From: CAZIOH01 sp964540815
GTDB lineage: Bacteria > Myxococcota_A > Polyangia > Fen-1088
Reading direction: 5' to 3'
Length of the DNA stretch: 64,000 nucleotides
Assembly: GCA_964540815.1 (NCBI GenBank)
Contig: CAZIOH010000017.1
Location: forward strand, 22,073 to 86,072
Shown here: positions 37,250 to 45,922 of the stretch, piece by piece
Numbering within the stretch: the first letter of the stretch is position 1
How the letters are laid out: each line of letters begins with the position of its first letter
Made by a program: the position numbers and the translations under genes
The notes under the pieces: model-generated
Database searches by the model: none
What the model was told of the DNA's origin: nothing
Seen by the model: only the letters and a program-made list of their open reading frames with translations

Positions 37250-39049
37250 TCAGGCGTCGGCGACGCGGCGGCCGGGCAGGCGGCGGACGACGCCACGGGG
37301 CCTCGGCGGTGACTTCGGGGCCCTGCCATTCGGCTTCGGGAGGTGCTCCGCCAGCATCGACACCTTCGAGACCAGCCCGTCGGGCTCCGAGCCCGGCTTC
37401 ATGCCGGGGACCGCGTGGCGGGGCTCCGCGACCGAGTCCACCGACAGGCGCAGCCGCAGGCCCGAGATGGACTCGAGCAGATCGCCCTTGCGGCGGGTGG
37501 CCCACAGCTCGAGCTCGGGATCCCCGTCCACCTCGATGCGCAGGTCGATGGTCTTGCGGTGGACCTGGCAACGGATGGCCCGCACCAGACGGCTGTGGGT
37601 CCGGTCGAGCGCGTCCGCGACGCGCAGAAACGCCGTGAGGTAACGGACCCTCTCGCGCGCGGTTCGCGACAGCGCGCAGAAACGCTCGTGCCGCCTCGGC
37701 GCCGACTTGCGCTCCTTCTCGCTCGGTGGCTCGGCCTTGCGGTGGTAGCGCGCGGTGAGGGCGATGATCTCCACCTCCTCCCGCGAGAACCCGGCCATCT
37801 CGTTGGTCTCGATCAGGTACTGGCTGTGCTGGTGGTGCTTGTCGGGCGAGATGTACATGCCCGTGTCGTGCAGGAGCGCGCTGAACTCCAGCAGCTCGCC
37901 GTCGCTCTCGGGCAAGCCGTGGAGCGCCCGCGTCTGGTCGAAGAGCGAGAGCGCCAGGCGCGCCACCTGCTGCGCGTGGGCCTCGTCGAACTGACACCGC
38001 CGCGCCAGCGCCATCACGCTGCGCCGCCGCAGATCCGGGAACTCCTCGGCCATGAGGATCCCCGGCCGGTGGGTGGCGATGTAGTCGGCCACGATGCCCT
38101 CGCGCACGGCGCCGTCCGCGATGGTCGCCTCGGTGGCGCCCGCCAGCTCGAGCGCGGCCCGCAGCACCATCGCGCCCGGCAGGATGGTGTCGGCCCGCCG
38201 CGCGTCGAGCCCCGGCAGGCGGGTCCGCTCCTCCAGCGTCATCCGACCGAGCCGTTGCTCGAGCTCGATCAGCGCCTCCTGCGTGAGCACCGTCGGGATG
38301 CCGTCGCCGCGGTCGCCGCGGTCGCCGCGGTCACCACGGCCACTGCCACCGCCTCCCCCTGCTCCGCCGTTCCCGCTGCCGGCGAGGGCGCTGTTCAGCG
38401 CGGCCAGCGCCGACGCCGTGCCCGAGCTCAACGCCACGAAGTCGAACCCCATGGCCGTGATGCGTCCGATCACCGGCGCCAGCGACTGGCGGATGCGCGC
38501 CCGCAGGCTGGCCAGCTCGCGCGCGCTCGGGGGATCGGAGGCGGCCCACTCCTCCGACAGGCGGATCACCCCCAGCTTGAGCGAGTCGATGAAGTAGCAC
38601 TCGCGGGCGTCGGCCAGGATCACCTCCAGCGAGCCGCCCCCGAGATCGAGCAGCGCCACCCGGCGGCCATCGAGGTTCAAGGTTCCGCGCGCGCCGAGGT
38701 AGATCAGACGGCCCTCCTCCTGGCCGCGGATCACCTGGATGTCGATCCCGATCTCGTCCCGCGCGGCGCGCACGAACTCCCCGCCGTTCTGCGCCTCGCG
38801 CACGGCGCTGGTGGCGATGGCGACGAGGGCGTCCGGGCGGTACCGGTCGACGATTCGACGCAGCGACGCCAGCGCCTCGAGGCCACGCCGGAACACCTCG
38901 GGAGGGATCACGCCCGTCCGCAGGGAGGTCTCTCCGAGCCGCACCATCTCCTTGGCCCGCGCCAGCACCTCGACCCGTCCATCGGACTGGACCTGGACGA
39001 TGAGCACGTGAAACGAGTTCGATCCAACATCCAGCGCTGCGATACGCAC
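37250..39049 (-). CDS. ppx: Exopolyphosphatase / pppGpp phosphohydrolase (Ppx/GppA) with HD domain
   Basis: A 599-residue Ppx/GppA protein. The ASKHA nucleotide-binding motifs DVGSNSFH at the N-terminus, IRGQEEGRLIYLG and DLGGGSLE are present; the C-terminal half has an HD-type helical domain (LLHDTGMYIS, HHQHS). It should release phosphate from polyphosphate and/or pppGpp. A Gly-rich loop with GDRGDRGDRGD near residue 245 is inserted between the domains and comes from a 9-bp tandem repeat (about 38302-38340). The very end is Arg/Pro-rich. Confidence 0.92.
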   Translation of the reverse strand: MRIAALDVGSNSFHVLIVQVQSDGRVEVLARAKEMVRLGETSLRTGVIPPEVFRRGLEALASLRRIVDRYRPDALVAIATSAVREAQNGGEFVRAARDEIGIDIQVIRGQEEGRLIYLGARGTLNLDGRRVALLDLGGGSLEVILADARECYFIDSLKLGVIRLSEEWAASDPPSARELASLRARIRQSLAPVIGRITAMGFDFVALSSGTASALAALNSALAGSGNGGAGGGGGSGRGDRGDRGDRGDGIPTVLTQEALIELEQRLGRMTLEERTRLPGLDARRADTILPGAMVLRAALELAGATEATIADGAVREGIVADYIATHRPGILMAEEFPDLRRRSVMALARRCQFDEAHAQQVARLALSLFDQTRALHGLPESDGELLEFSALLHDTGMYISPDKHHQHSQYLIETNEMAGFSREEVEIIALTARYHRKAEPPSEKERKSAPRRHERFCALSRTARERVRYLTAFLRVADALDRTHSRLVRAIRCQVHRKTIDLRIEVDGDPELELWATRRKGDLLESISGLRLRLSVDSVAEPRHAVPGMKPGSEPDGLVSKVSMLAEHLPKPNGRAPKSPPRPRGVVRRLPGRRVADA

Positions 39050-39192
39050 GTTCCGACGAGCATATCGCCAGCCGCGGCCGGTCGCCGTTCAGAATCGCAC
39101 AATCTCGTGTCGGGTCGGCAACATCTCGCGAGCCGCTCTCGCCACCCGAGATTGCCGGCGACGGAGGCATGTCGCCACCCGCACACACGCCC

Positions 39193-41163
39193 TTACGGGA
39201 GCTCCGCCTCTCCGACCGCGATCGAGATCTCCTGCTTGCCGACGATGAGCGCGCGGGTCGGATGGACGAACCGCGTGCTGATGCGGTAGGGCTCGCCCCG
39301 CCGGGTCTCGGACGACGGTCGCAGGGTATCGAACGCCGATCCGGGCAAGGACGGCAGCAGCCGCCCTCTCAGGGCGATCCCGTCCTCGCGGCGGGCCAGG
39401 CTCACCACGATCGAGCGCGGCGAATAGGACTTCTTCAGGTTCTCGACGTAGTCGCGCAAGGACTCCGGGGGGGCGATGTCGGGGCGCGCGCTGGCACCGG
39501 CCGACACCTCGATGCGCAGCACCTGGTTCGCGGCGTTCTCGGGTATCACCACCGACAGGGTCTCGGTCAGCTCAGCCCCCGAGGCATACGGGCGCAGCGC
39601 CACCCGCAACGGGACCGTATCGCCCGGTCGGATCCTTCCGCCCGGCGACGACACGCCCACGATCTCCGCGACGTCGTGCCGGAAGCCGAGGTCGAAGGAC
39701 AGGTCGATGCCGTCGAGGACGACCGGCTCGAAGGGGTTGAAGAGCAGGTCGCCGACCGCGCGCAGTCCGCGCGACAGCAGCACGACGAGCTTCGATGCCC
39801 CCTCGCTGGAGAAGAGCTCATCGTCGAGCTCGATGGGGGGCAACCCCCGCACGACGAGCCGCGCGTGCACGTCCAGCATCATGTCGGCGGGCGTCGGCTC
39901 GGCGTCGCTGACGGCGGTCGTGGCGACCAGCCCGGCCAGCATGGGCGTGAGGCGGCGGTTGCGGGCGACCTCGGCCCTGAAGATCCGGGGCTCGGCGCGA
40001 GGCGACGTCACCCGCACGGTGATCGGCACCATCGAGGCGCGCAGCCCGAGATCGCCCACGATGCACGCTTGCCGGTCCTGGACCAGCGCGCCGAGCTCGT
40101 GCAGCGGCGACGACAGCTTCATGGACTGCGAGAGGCTGGGCACGATGGCGTGAATCTCGGCGTCCACCAGCGGCAGATACATCTCCCCGGCGCCCATCAT
40201 GGGATGGCCGAACGCGAGCAACTTGCCCCCGCCGACGTAGGTCACCGTCCCGGTCGCGACCGCGCTCATGTCGCCCTGGATCAGCGCGACCGCCACCGCC
40301 GAGCCCGGGACCGCCACGCCAACCGGCAGCCGGCCCGGCGCCGCGGCCCTGTCGCTGCGCGCTCCCCCGTGAGGTGACGATTCCACACCGCCCACACCGC
40401 CGCCGCCGCCGCCGTGCACGGCGGCGAGCCCGACCGCCGCCAGCTCTTCGGTGAAGTCCCCCAGCACCTTCCCTGACACCCCCGCCACCGTCAGAGCCAA
40501 GGAGACCGGCCGAAGCTCCATCGCTCCCCCCGACGCTGCCGTCTCGGTCGGTGTCGATCGCGCTTTCGGTGTCGCATCCTCCGCGCCGTCTCCACCCTCG
40601 GCGATCGTCACGACCGCCGGGTCGCCGGGGCTGTGCGGGCCGGGCGCGGCGGCTTCGAGTGGAGCCAGACGGCGCGGCCGGCGCGCCTCCGCCAGCATCG
40701 CCTCGATGGGCGTGACCCCCGCCAGCGGCTCCTTCGAGAAGTTCCAGGCGTAGGCGAGGGCGCCCATCAGCTTGCCGTCGATGTACACCGGGCTGCCGCT
40801 CATCCCGGCGGCGATCCCGGTGAACGCGACGCGCGGGTCGTCGGCCTTCACCAGGATCACGTCCTGCCGGGGCAGGAAGTTTCGCAGGATCGCCACGACC
40901 TCGACCGCGAAGGGCTCGGGCCGTGTCCCCGCGAACACGGTCAGCGCCTGCCCGCGCATCCCGGGGCGCACCTCGTCGAGGCGCAAGATCGGGACAGGGT
41001 TCGCCACCGGGTTCGGCGCCGGTCCTCGTACCGGGACGGGCGCCGACACCGACGTCGTCCCCGCCGCGTCCGTTCGGGCTAGGGCCGCCTCGGACGGGGG
41101 CCGCCTCGCGGGCTTGGCCGCGAGCCCGCCGAGGCACAGGAACCCGACCGCCGCGAAGCGCAC
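39193..41163 (-). CDS. SpoIVB-type (S55) peptidase domain protein, secreted
   Basis: From GTG 41163 it has 656 residues; a TTG at 41202 is also possible. A signal-like segment (FAAVGFLCLGGLAA) is followed by a SpoIVB/S55 region: LDEVRPGMRGQALTVFAGT, LVKADDP and FTGIAAGMSGSPVYIDGKLMGALAYAW, where GMSGSP holds the nucleophile serine. FGHPMM further on is the usual downstream block. The C-terminal 350 residues are beta-rich. In Bacillus SpoIVB cuts a periplasmic-side signal protein; in this group the role is unknown. Ala/Gly-rich and His/Gly loops interrupt the middle. It diverges from the small lipoprotein gene. Confidence 0.85.
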   Translation of the reverse strand: MRFAAVGFLCLGGLAAKPARRPPSEAALARTDAAGTTSVSAPVPVRGPAPNPVANPVPILRLDEVRPGMRGQALTVFAGTRPEPFAVEVVAILRNFLPRQDVILVKADDPRVAFTGIAAGMSGSPVYIDGKLMGALAYAWNFSKEPLAGVTPIEAMLAEARRPRRLAPLEAAAPGPHSPGDPAVVTIAEGGDGAEDATPKARSTPTETAASGGAMELRPVSLALTVAGVSGKVLGDFTEELAAVGLAAVHGGGGGGVGGVESSPHGGARSDRAAAPGRLPVGVAVPGSAVAVALIQGDMSAVATGTVTYVGGGKLLAFGHPMMGAGEMYLPLVDAEIHAIVPSLSQSMKLSSPLHELGALVQDRQACIVGDLGLRASMVPITVRVTSPRAEPRIFRAEVARNRRLTPMLAGLVATTAVSDAEPTPADMMLDVHARLVVRGLPPIELDDELFSSEGASKLVVLLSRGLRAVGDLLFNPFEPVVLDGIDLSFDLGFRHDVAEIVGVSSPGGRIRPGDTVPLRVALRPYASGAELTETLSVVIPENAANQVLRIEVSAGASARPDIAPPESLRDYVENLKKSYSPRSIVVSLARREDGIALRGRLLPSLPGSAFDTLRPSSETRRGEPYRISTRFVHPTRALIVGKQEISIAVGEAELP

Positions 41164-41246
41164 GGCGGCCGATCGAGGCGCTCGAGGATGCGCAGGCGAC
41201 AAGGCGCGCCACCCTAACAGGGCGCGGCGGAACGGACCAGTCGACG

Positions 41247-41275
41247 TTGACTTCAACGGGTCACTGGCGGATATT
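41247..41275 (+). promoter_or_regulatory. Candidate sigma-70 promoter for the small lipoprotein gene
   Basis: TTGACT (41247-41252), 17-nt spacer, GATATT (41270-41275). The leader would be about 70 nt and includes the ribosome-binding site AAGGAG at 41335-41340. Confidence 0.5.
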
Positions 41276-41350
41276 CGATCGGTCCTTCTCCCTCCCTCGG
41301 CCCGCCCGTCGGTCCGCCCCTCCGCCCTTGCCCCAAGGAGCTGCACACGC

Positions 41351-41581
41351 ATGAAGTTCTTACGGATCGCCCTCGGTCTCTCCGTGACGCTGGCTGGCAT
41401 GGGCCTCGGGATGGCGGGTTGTGGTCCAGAAGAGAAGTACTGCGCCAAGGAGAACATGACCTGCGCGCAGGTGAAGGTGAACATGGACCAGCAAGCCGCG
41501 GCCGCTGCTGCGGCGGCTGCCGCCGCGGCAGACGCAGGCGATCCGAACGCCAAGGAAGCCAGCATCATGGGCAACCCCTGA
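41351..41581 (+). CDS. Small poly-Ala lipoprotein
   Basis: A 76-residue protein. ATG 41351 follows AAGGAG by 10 nt. The signal peptide ends GMAGC, a good lipobox. The mature peptide is short: two more cysteines, a run of twelve alanines broken by Asp, and a polar tail. No fold is predictable. It may be a periplasmic spacer or coat lipoprotein. It stops 25 nt before argC. Confidence 0.75.
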   Translation: MKFLRIALGLSVTLAGMGLGMAGCGPEEKYCAKENMTCAQVKVNMDQQAAAAAAAAAAAADAGDPNAKEASIMGNP

Positions 41582-41594
41582 GCTATGCCTGAGC

Positions 41595-41600
41595 TATGAT
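41595..41600 (+). promoter_or_regulatory. Candidate -10 box of argC
   Basis: TATGAT at 41595-41600 ends 6 nt before the GTG start of argC, so transcription would begin at or next to the start codon. The box is inside the second copy of a 10-bp direct repeat CTGAGCTATG (41579-41588, 41589-41598). No good -35 is visible. Confidence 0.35.
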
Positions 41601-41606
41601 TGAGGG

Positions 41607-42674
41607 GTGTCTGCGAAGCGCTTTCGGGCGGCGGTCATCGGCGGGAGTGGGTACGGCGGCGCGGAGCTGATCCGGCGCCTGCTCCTGCACCCGGAGGTTC
41701 ACCTCGAGCGCGTCGCCAGCGTCGATCACGTGGGCGAGCCGCTCGGCGCCGTCCACCTGCCGCTCACCGGTCGCACCGAGCTGCGCTTCGAGAACCTGAC
41801 GCCCGCCGCGGCGGCCGCCGGCTGCGACGTCGTCCTGATGGGGCTTCCCCACCGGATCAGCGCCGAGAAGGCGCCCGCGGTCCTGGCCACCGGCGCCAGG
41901 GTGATAGACATGTCCGGGGACTTCCGGCTGCGCGACCCCGCCGCCTACCAGCGCTTCTACGGTCACGCCCACCCCGAGCCGGACTTGCTGACCCGCGGCG
42001 CGTTCGTGTATGGCCTGCCGGAGCTGAACCGCGCCGCCATCCGCGGCGCGCGCGCCGTCGCCTCGCCCGGATGCTTCGCCACCACCATCGAGCTCGCACT
42101 GCTGCCGCTGGCGCGCGCCGGCCTGCTCGACGGGGTCACCGCCCACGTCACGGGGATCACCGGCTCGTCCGGCAGCGGCGTGGCGCCCTCCGCCGCCACC
42201 CACCATCCGGTGCGCGCCGTGAACCTCAAGACCTACCGGGTGCTCGATCATCAACACACCCCCGAGATCCTGCAGTGCCTGGGAGATGCGGGCGCGACCG
42301 ACTTCGCGCTGCGCTTCGTGCCGGTCTCGGCCCCGCTCACCCGGGGGATCCTGGCGACCTGCTTCGTCGACCTGGATGCGGCGGTGACCGCCGACCGGCT
42401 GGATGCCGTCTACGCCACCGCCTACCGGAACGAGCCCTTCGTCCGGGTGGTGCGTGATCGGCTGCCCGAGGTGGCGGCGGTGGCCGGGTCGAACCACGCC
42501 GAGATTGGCTTCACGCTCGGGACCACGGTGACCGGCGGTCGGCGGACCCTGGTGGTGGTCGCGGCGCTCGACAACCTGATCAAGGGAGGCGCCGGTCAGG
42601 CCATCCAGAGCATGAACCTGGTCCTCGGCCTGCCGGAGAGCCTGTCCCTCGAGGACACGGGGCCCTGGCCTTGA
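41607..42674 (+). CDS. argC: N-acetyl-gamma-glutamyl-phosphate reductase
   Basis: A 355-residue ArgC. The NADP-binding start AVIGGSGYGGAELIRRLLLHP, the FDLSADFR-equivalent MSGDFRLRD, catalytic Cys156 in ASPGCFATT and the C-terminal EIGFTLG and DNLIKGGAGQAIQ motifs are all present. It reduces N-acetylglutamyl phosphate to the semialdehyde in arginine synthesis. The GTG start at 41607 fits the family length. Coupled to argB by TTGA at 42671-42674. Confidence 0.95.
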   Translation: MSAKRFRAAVIGGSGYGGAELIRRLLLHPEVHLERVASVDHVGEPLGAVHLPLTGRTELRFENLTPAAAAAGCDVVLMGLPHRISAEKAPAVLATGARVIDMSGDFRLRDPAAYQRFYGHAHPEPDLLTRGAFVYGLPELNRAAIRGARAVASPGCFATTIELALLPLARAGLLDGVTAHVTGITGSSGSGVAPSAATHHPVRAVNLKTYRVLDHQHTPEILQCLGDAGATDFALRFVPVSAPLTRGILATCFVDLDAAVTADRLDAVYATAYRNEPFVRVVRDRLPEVAAVAGSNHAEIGFTLGTTVTGGRRTLVVVAALDNLIKGGAGQAIQSMNLVLGLPESLSLEDTGPWP

Positions 42675-43549
42675 CCTCGGCTCACACCGCGGCGACGGGC
42701 GCGCGCACCGGCGACGACGTGCCGGCCGTGCTCCGCGGCGGTCGCGGGGTGGTGGTGAAGCTCGGCGGCGACGTGCTCGAGGGGGTGGCCCTCGCTCGCG
42801 TCGCCGACGACATCCGGGGCGCGACCGCCAGGGGCTGGAACGTGCTCGTGGTCCACGGCGGTGGGGCGCAGGTGACGGCGCTCGCCACCGCGCTCGGGCG
42901 GACGCCCGAGCTCGTGGGCGGACGCCGGATCACCGACCCGGACACGCTGGATCTGATCAAGATGGTGGTGGCCGGACGGCTCAACGTGGATCTGGTGTCG
43001 TCCCTGCGCGTGGCCGGCGCGCGCGCCATCGGGCTCTGCGGCGCGAGCGGCATCGTCCGGGCCCACCGCCGCCCCCCGCGGCCCGTCGCCGGCAGTGGGG
43101 GCGCGCCCGTGGACTTCGGTCTGGTGGGCGACATCGACGGCTTCGATCTGCCGCTGCTCGGGGCCCTCGTCGAGCGGGGCCTCGTCCCGGTCATCGCCTG
43201 CCTCGGCGCGGACCCACGCAGCGGCGCGGTCCTCAACATCAACGCGGACGTCGTCGCCAGTCAACTGGCCGCCGCCGCCGGGGTCGCGGCCCTGGTGGCC
43301 GTGACGGCGGTGGGCGGCGTGCGGCGCGACCGCGACGATCCAGCGACCCGCATCGCCCGCCTCACCGTCGGCGAGGCCCGCCAGGCCATCGCCGACGGCA
43401 GCGTCTCGGGCGGGATGATCCCCAAGCTCGAGGAGGCCTTCGCCCCGCTCGCGGCCGGGGTGGGCGCCGTCCACATCGTCGCGCCCGGCGAGCTCGAGCG
43501 GGCGTTGACCGATCCCGGGGCCGCCGGAACCTGGTTGCTGACCGCCTGA
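42671..43549 (+). CDS. argB: Acetylglutamate kinase
   Basis: A 292-residue amino-acid kinase. VVVKLGGDVLEG, VLVVHGGGAQV, NVDLVSSL and SGGMIPKLEEA match the ArgB nucleotide- and acetylglutamate-binding blocks. It phosphorylates N-acetylglutamate, the step before ArgC. The TTG start overlaps the argC stop; GTG 42719 would remove a 16-residue non-conserved extension. No N-terminal arginine-feedback helix is obvious. Only argC and argB of the pathway are here. Confidence 0.93.
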   Translation: MTSAHTAATGARTGDDVPAVLRGGRGVVVKLGGDVLEGVALARVADDIRGATARGWNVLVVHGGGAQVTALATALGRTPELVGGRRITDPDTLDLIKMVVAGRLNVDLVSSLRVAGARAIGLCGASGIVRAHRRPPRPVAGSGGAPVDFGLVGDIDGFDLPLLGALVERGLVPVIACLGADPRSGAVLNINADVVASQLAAAAGVAALVAVTAVGGVRRDRDDPATRIARLTVGEARQAIADGSVSGGMIPKLEEAFAPLAAGVGAVHIVAPGELERALTDPGAAGTWLLTA

Positions 43550-43569
43550 GGGACGATACCCTGTGAGCC

Positions 43570-44184
43570 ATGGGTCGCCTGCAAACGCACATCCGGAACA
43601 AGCTGGTCGCCGGGGTCCTGTCCGCCATCCCTGTGGGGGTGACCGCGCTCCTCTTGTGGTACGTCGACGCGAGCGCGCGGTCGCTGTTCGGCATCCGCTA
43701 TCCGCTCCTCGGGCTCGTGCTGGCGGTGCTCGCCCTCTACGGGCTCGGGCTCTTCGTCACCAGCCTGGTTGGCCGCTGGATCCTGTCGGGCACCGACGCG
43801 CTCCTGGTGCACATCCCGGGGCTGCGCGATCTGTACGGCTCCTGGAAGCAGATGGCCTTCTCGCCGGAGGGCGACGAGGGCATCTTCGCGCGGGTGGTCC
43901 TCATCCCCGACGAGACCGGCCGCATGAAGATGATGGGGTTCTCCACCCGCCGGCCCATCGAGGGAGATCCCGAGACGCTGTGTGTGTTCGTGCCCGGCGC
44001 ACCGAACCCGACCGCCGGGCGGCTATACTTCGTGCCGGCGCGGGCCTGCGTGCTGCTCGACATTCCGGCTCGAGTGGCCCTCAAGATTCTCATCTCGGGC
44101 GGCAATTACGTTCCGGCCGAGCTCGGGCGTCAGCTCGCCGCTTCGCGCGGCGCTGCCGTGGCCGCGCCGGCCGAGACACCATGA
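43570..44184 (+). CDS. DUF502 family membrane protein
   Basis: A 204-residue protein. Two membrane segments near the N-terminus (LVAGVLSAIPVGVTALLLWYV and LLGLVLAVLALYGLGLFVTSLVG) precede the family motif IPGLRDLYGSWKQM and a soluble beta-rich domain (FVPGAPNPTAGRLYFVP). DUF502 proteins are inner-membrane proteins of unknown function. TTGCTG-N16-TACCCT (43535-43562) is a possible promoter very close to the ATG. Confidence 0.88.
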   Translation: MGRLQTHIRNKLVAGVLSAIPVGVTALLLWYVDASARSLFGIRYPLLGLVLAVLALYGLGLFVTSLVGRWILSGTDALLVHIPGLRDLYGSWKQMAFSPEGDEGIFARVVLIPDETGRMKMMGFSTRRPIEGDPETLCVFVPGAPNPTAGRLYFVPARACVLLDIPARVALKILISGGNYVPAELGRQLAASRGAAVAAPAETP

Positions 44185-44200
44185 GCGAACGGGGGGCGGG

Positions 44201-45055
44201 ATGACGCGACTCGGAACGGACGGGGGACAGCCGGTGGGCGGGCAGACGGCGGGGCTCGGCAGCAGGCCGTGCCGGAGGAGGCGGGCGTCGCAGCGAAGAC
44301 GAGCGGTCTTCGCCTCGGACTTCGCGTCGGTCTTCGCCTCGGTCGTCGGAGCCTTGGCCGCCTCGGGGCTCGTTCGACCGGCCTGGGGCCCGCTCGAGCC
44401 GGGGCGTGCCCTGGCGCAGGCCGCGGCCGCTGGCTCGATGACCCCGACCGCGCCGGTCCGGTCGGCGTCGGGGTCAGCACCGACGCCGGCGCCGACGCCG
44501 ACGTCCACACCCACCTCCACGCCGCCCGTCAAGGTCGAGCACTGGGATCTGGCCCGCATTCGCGGAGAGATGAAGCTGCGTCGGGGACGACCCTTCCTCA
44601 TCCACCTCTGGGCGAGCTGGTGCGGACCGTGCCTCGAGGAGCTGCCCAGCGTCGAGAGCTTCGCCCGCAAGGCCCGCAGCCACGGCATCGCGGTGGTCTC
44701 GATGTCCCTCGACTCGGCGGCCGACTCCGACGAGCGGGTGCCGTCCGCGCTGCGGGAGCGGGCGCCGAGCCTCACGCCGGTGATTGCCGACTTCGACGAT
44801 CCGGCGACCTTCGGAAGCCTCTTCTCACGGACGTCGCTACCGAGCTGGGAAGGCTCGATTCCCGCGCTGTTCGCCTTCGATTCCGAAGGCGTCCTTCGCC
44901 GGAGCATCCTCGAGCTGGCGGAGCCGGCGGAGCTCGACAGGCTCCTCGAGCGCCTGATACACGACGACGGCGCCGCCGCCCTGAAATCCCGCGCCCGCAA
45001 GAAGCCCCGCGCGGACGCCGGCGCGCCGCCCCTCGGGCCGCCACTGGCGCCGTGA
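44201..45055 (+). CDS. TlpA-like thioredoxin-fold protein
   Basis: A 284-residue protein starting at ATG 44201, 16 nt after the DUF502 gene. A basic N-terminus and hydrophobic stretch (FASVVGALAASGLVRPAW) suggest export; a Pro/Thr linker follows. The thioredoxin domain starts near residue 110 with LIHLWASWCGPCLEELPS, so both redox cysteines are present, and continues VVSMSLDSAADSDE. It probably works in periplasmic disulfide exchange such as cytochrome maturation. The end is Ala/Arg/Pro-rich. Its TGA abuts the TCA of the convergent hydrolase gene, forming TGATCA. Confidence 0.85.
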   Translation: MTRLGTDGGQPVGGQTAGLGSRPCRRRRASQRRRAVFASDFASVFASVVGALAASGLVRPAWGPLEPGRALAQAAAAGSMTPTAPVRSASGSAPTPAPTPTSTPTSTPPVKVEHWDLARIRGEMKLRRGRPFLIHLWASWCGPCLEELPSVESFARKARSHGIAVVSMSLDSAADSDERVPSALRERAPSLTPVIADFDDPATFGSLFSRTSLPSWEGSIPALFAFDSEGVLRRSILELAEPAELDRLLERLIHDDGAAALKSRARKKPRADAGAPPLGPPLAP

Positions 45056-45886
45056 TCACGAGGTGGTCATGACCACGATCTCGGCGGCGGGCCGAGACTT
45101 GATGGCGGTGAGGTGCAGGGTGCGGGTGCCGAGCCGGCGGACGTTGGACTTGCCCTCCAGGAACTCGTCCACCGTGGCCAGGTTGGTGGCGGTCGCGGTG
45201 GGCGTCCGGTAGTGCATCGGGATGATGCACAGGCGGGGTCGCAGGGCGTCGATCACGCGGGTGGCCTGTCGCGCATCGATGGTGGTGGCCCCTCCCACGG
45301 GCACCAGCACCACGTCCACCGAGCCCACCGCCGAGAGCTGTCGGTCGTCGAGGAGGTGTCCGAGATCGCCGAGGTGCGCGATGCGAATGCCGGACACCTC
45401 GAACACGAAGATGGTGTCGAGCCCGTACTTCGCGCCGCCGGCATCGTCGTGGTACACGCCGATCGAGCGCACGGCGACATCCTTCAGGCGGACGTCGATC
45501 TTGGTCCAGCCCTTCCGGTCGGCGGTGAGGCCGCGCAGGACCCGCACCCGCGTCGGGGAGGCCACCATGCCGAGGTTGTCGTGGTCGGGGTGCTCGTGGC
45601 TGATGGTGACGACATCGACGCGCAGGCCGGTCGGCAGCTCGTACCCGGCGTTCCGCCCGGGCGGGTCGGTCAGGATGCGTACGCCCTCGGCGCTCTCGAC
45701 CAGGAAGCAGGATTGCCCGAACCAGGTGAGCGCGATCCGCGAGCCACCGGCGGCGCCAAGCGGTCTCGGCCACGAGACCAGGCCCGCGACGACCAGACCG
45801 GCACCGGCACCACCGGCTCTGAGGAGGGCCCGTCGGCTCGGCCCCGAGGCCCGGCCGTGCTCTGGTCGGTGCATGGTCGCAGGCAT
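45056..45886 (-). CDS. MBL-fold metallo-hydrolase with Tat-type signal
   Basis: A 276-residue protein. SRRALLRAGGAGAGLVVAGL is a twin-arginine-like signal. The metallo-beta-lactamase motif SHEHPDHDN carries H-x-H-x-D-H; AHLGDLGHLL and PMHYRTPT give further metal ligands. The layout matches the UlaG-like/TatD-unrelated MBL group often called L-ascorbate-6-phosphate lactonase-like, but function cannot be assigned. Starts at 45922 (TTG) or 45874 are also possible. It lies directly behind the EamA gene and may be cotranscribed. Confidence 0.82.
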   Translation of the reverse strand: MPATMHRPEHGRASGPSRRALLRAGGAGAGLVVAGLVSWPRPLGAAGGSRIALTWFGQSCFLVESAEGVRILTDPPGRNAGYELPTGLRVDVVTISHEHPDHDNLGMVASPTRVRVLRGLTADRKGWTKIDVRLKDVAVRSIGVYHDDAGGAKYGLDTIFVFEVSGIRIAHLGDLGHLLDDRQLSAVGSVDVVLVPVGGATTIDARQATRVIDALRPRLCIIPMHYRTPTATATNLATVDEFLEGKSNVRRLGTRTLHLTAIKSRPAAEIVVMTTS

Positions 45887-45922
45887 GGTCGCTTGCAAGA
45901 AGAAGATCCCCGCAGCGCCCAA

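Noticed and set aside
38302..38340. Short tandem repeats (also 48740-48811) checked as CRISPR-like
   Set aside because: Units are contiguous without spacers, in frame inside ppx and uvrC, so they are coding minisatellites.
45053..45058. TGATCA palindrome at the tail-to-tail junction of two genes
   Set aside because: It is simply the two abutting stop codons; too short to act as a terminator.
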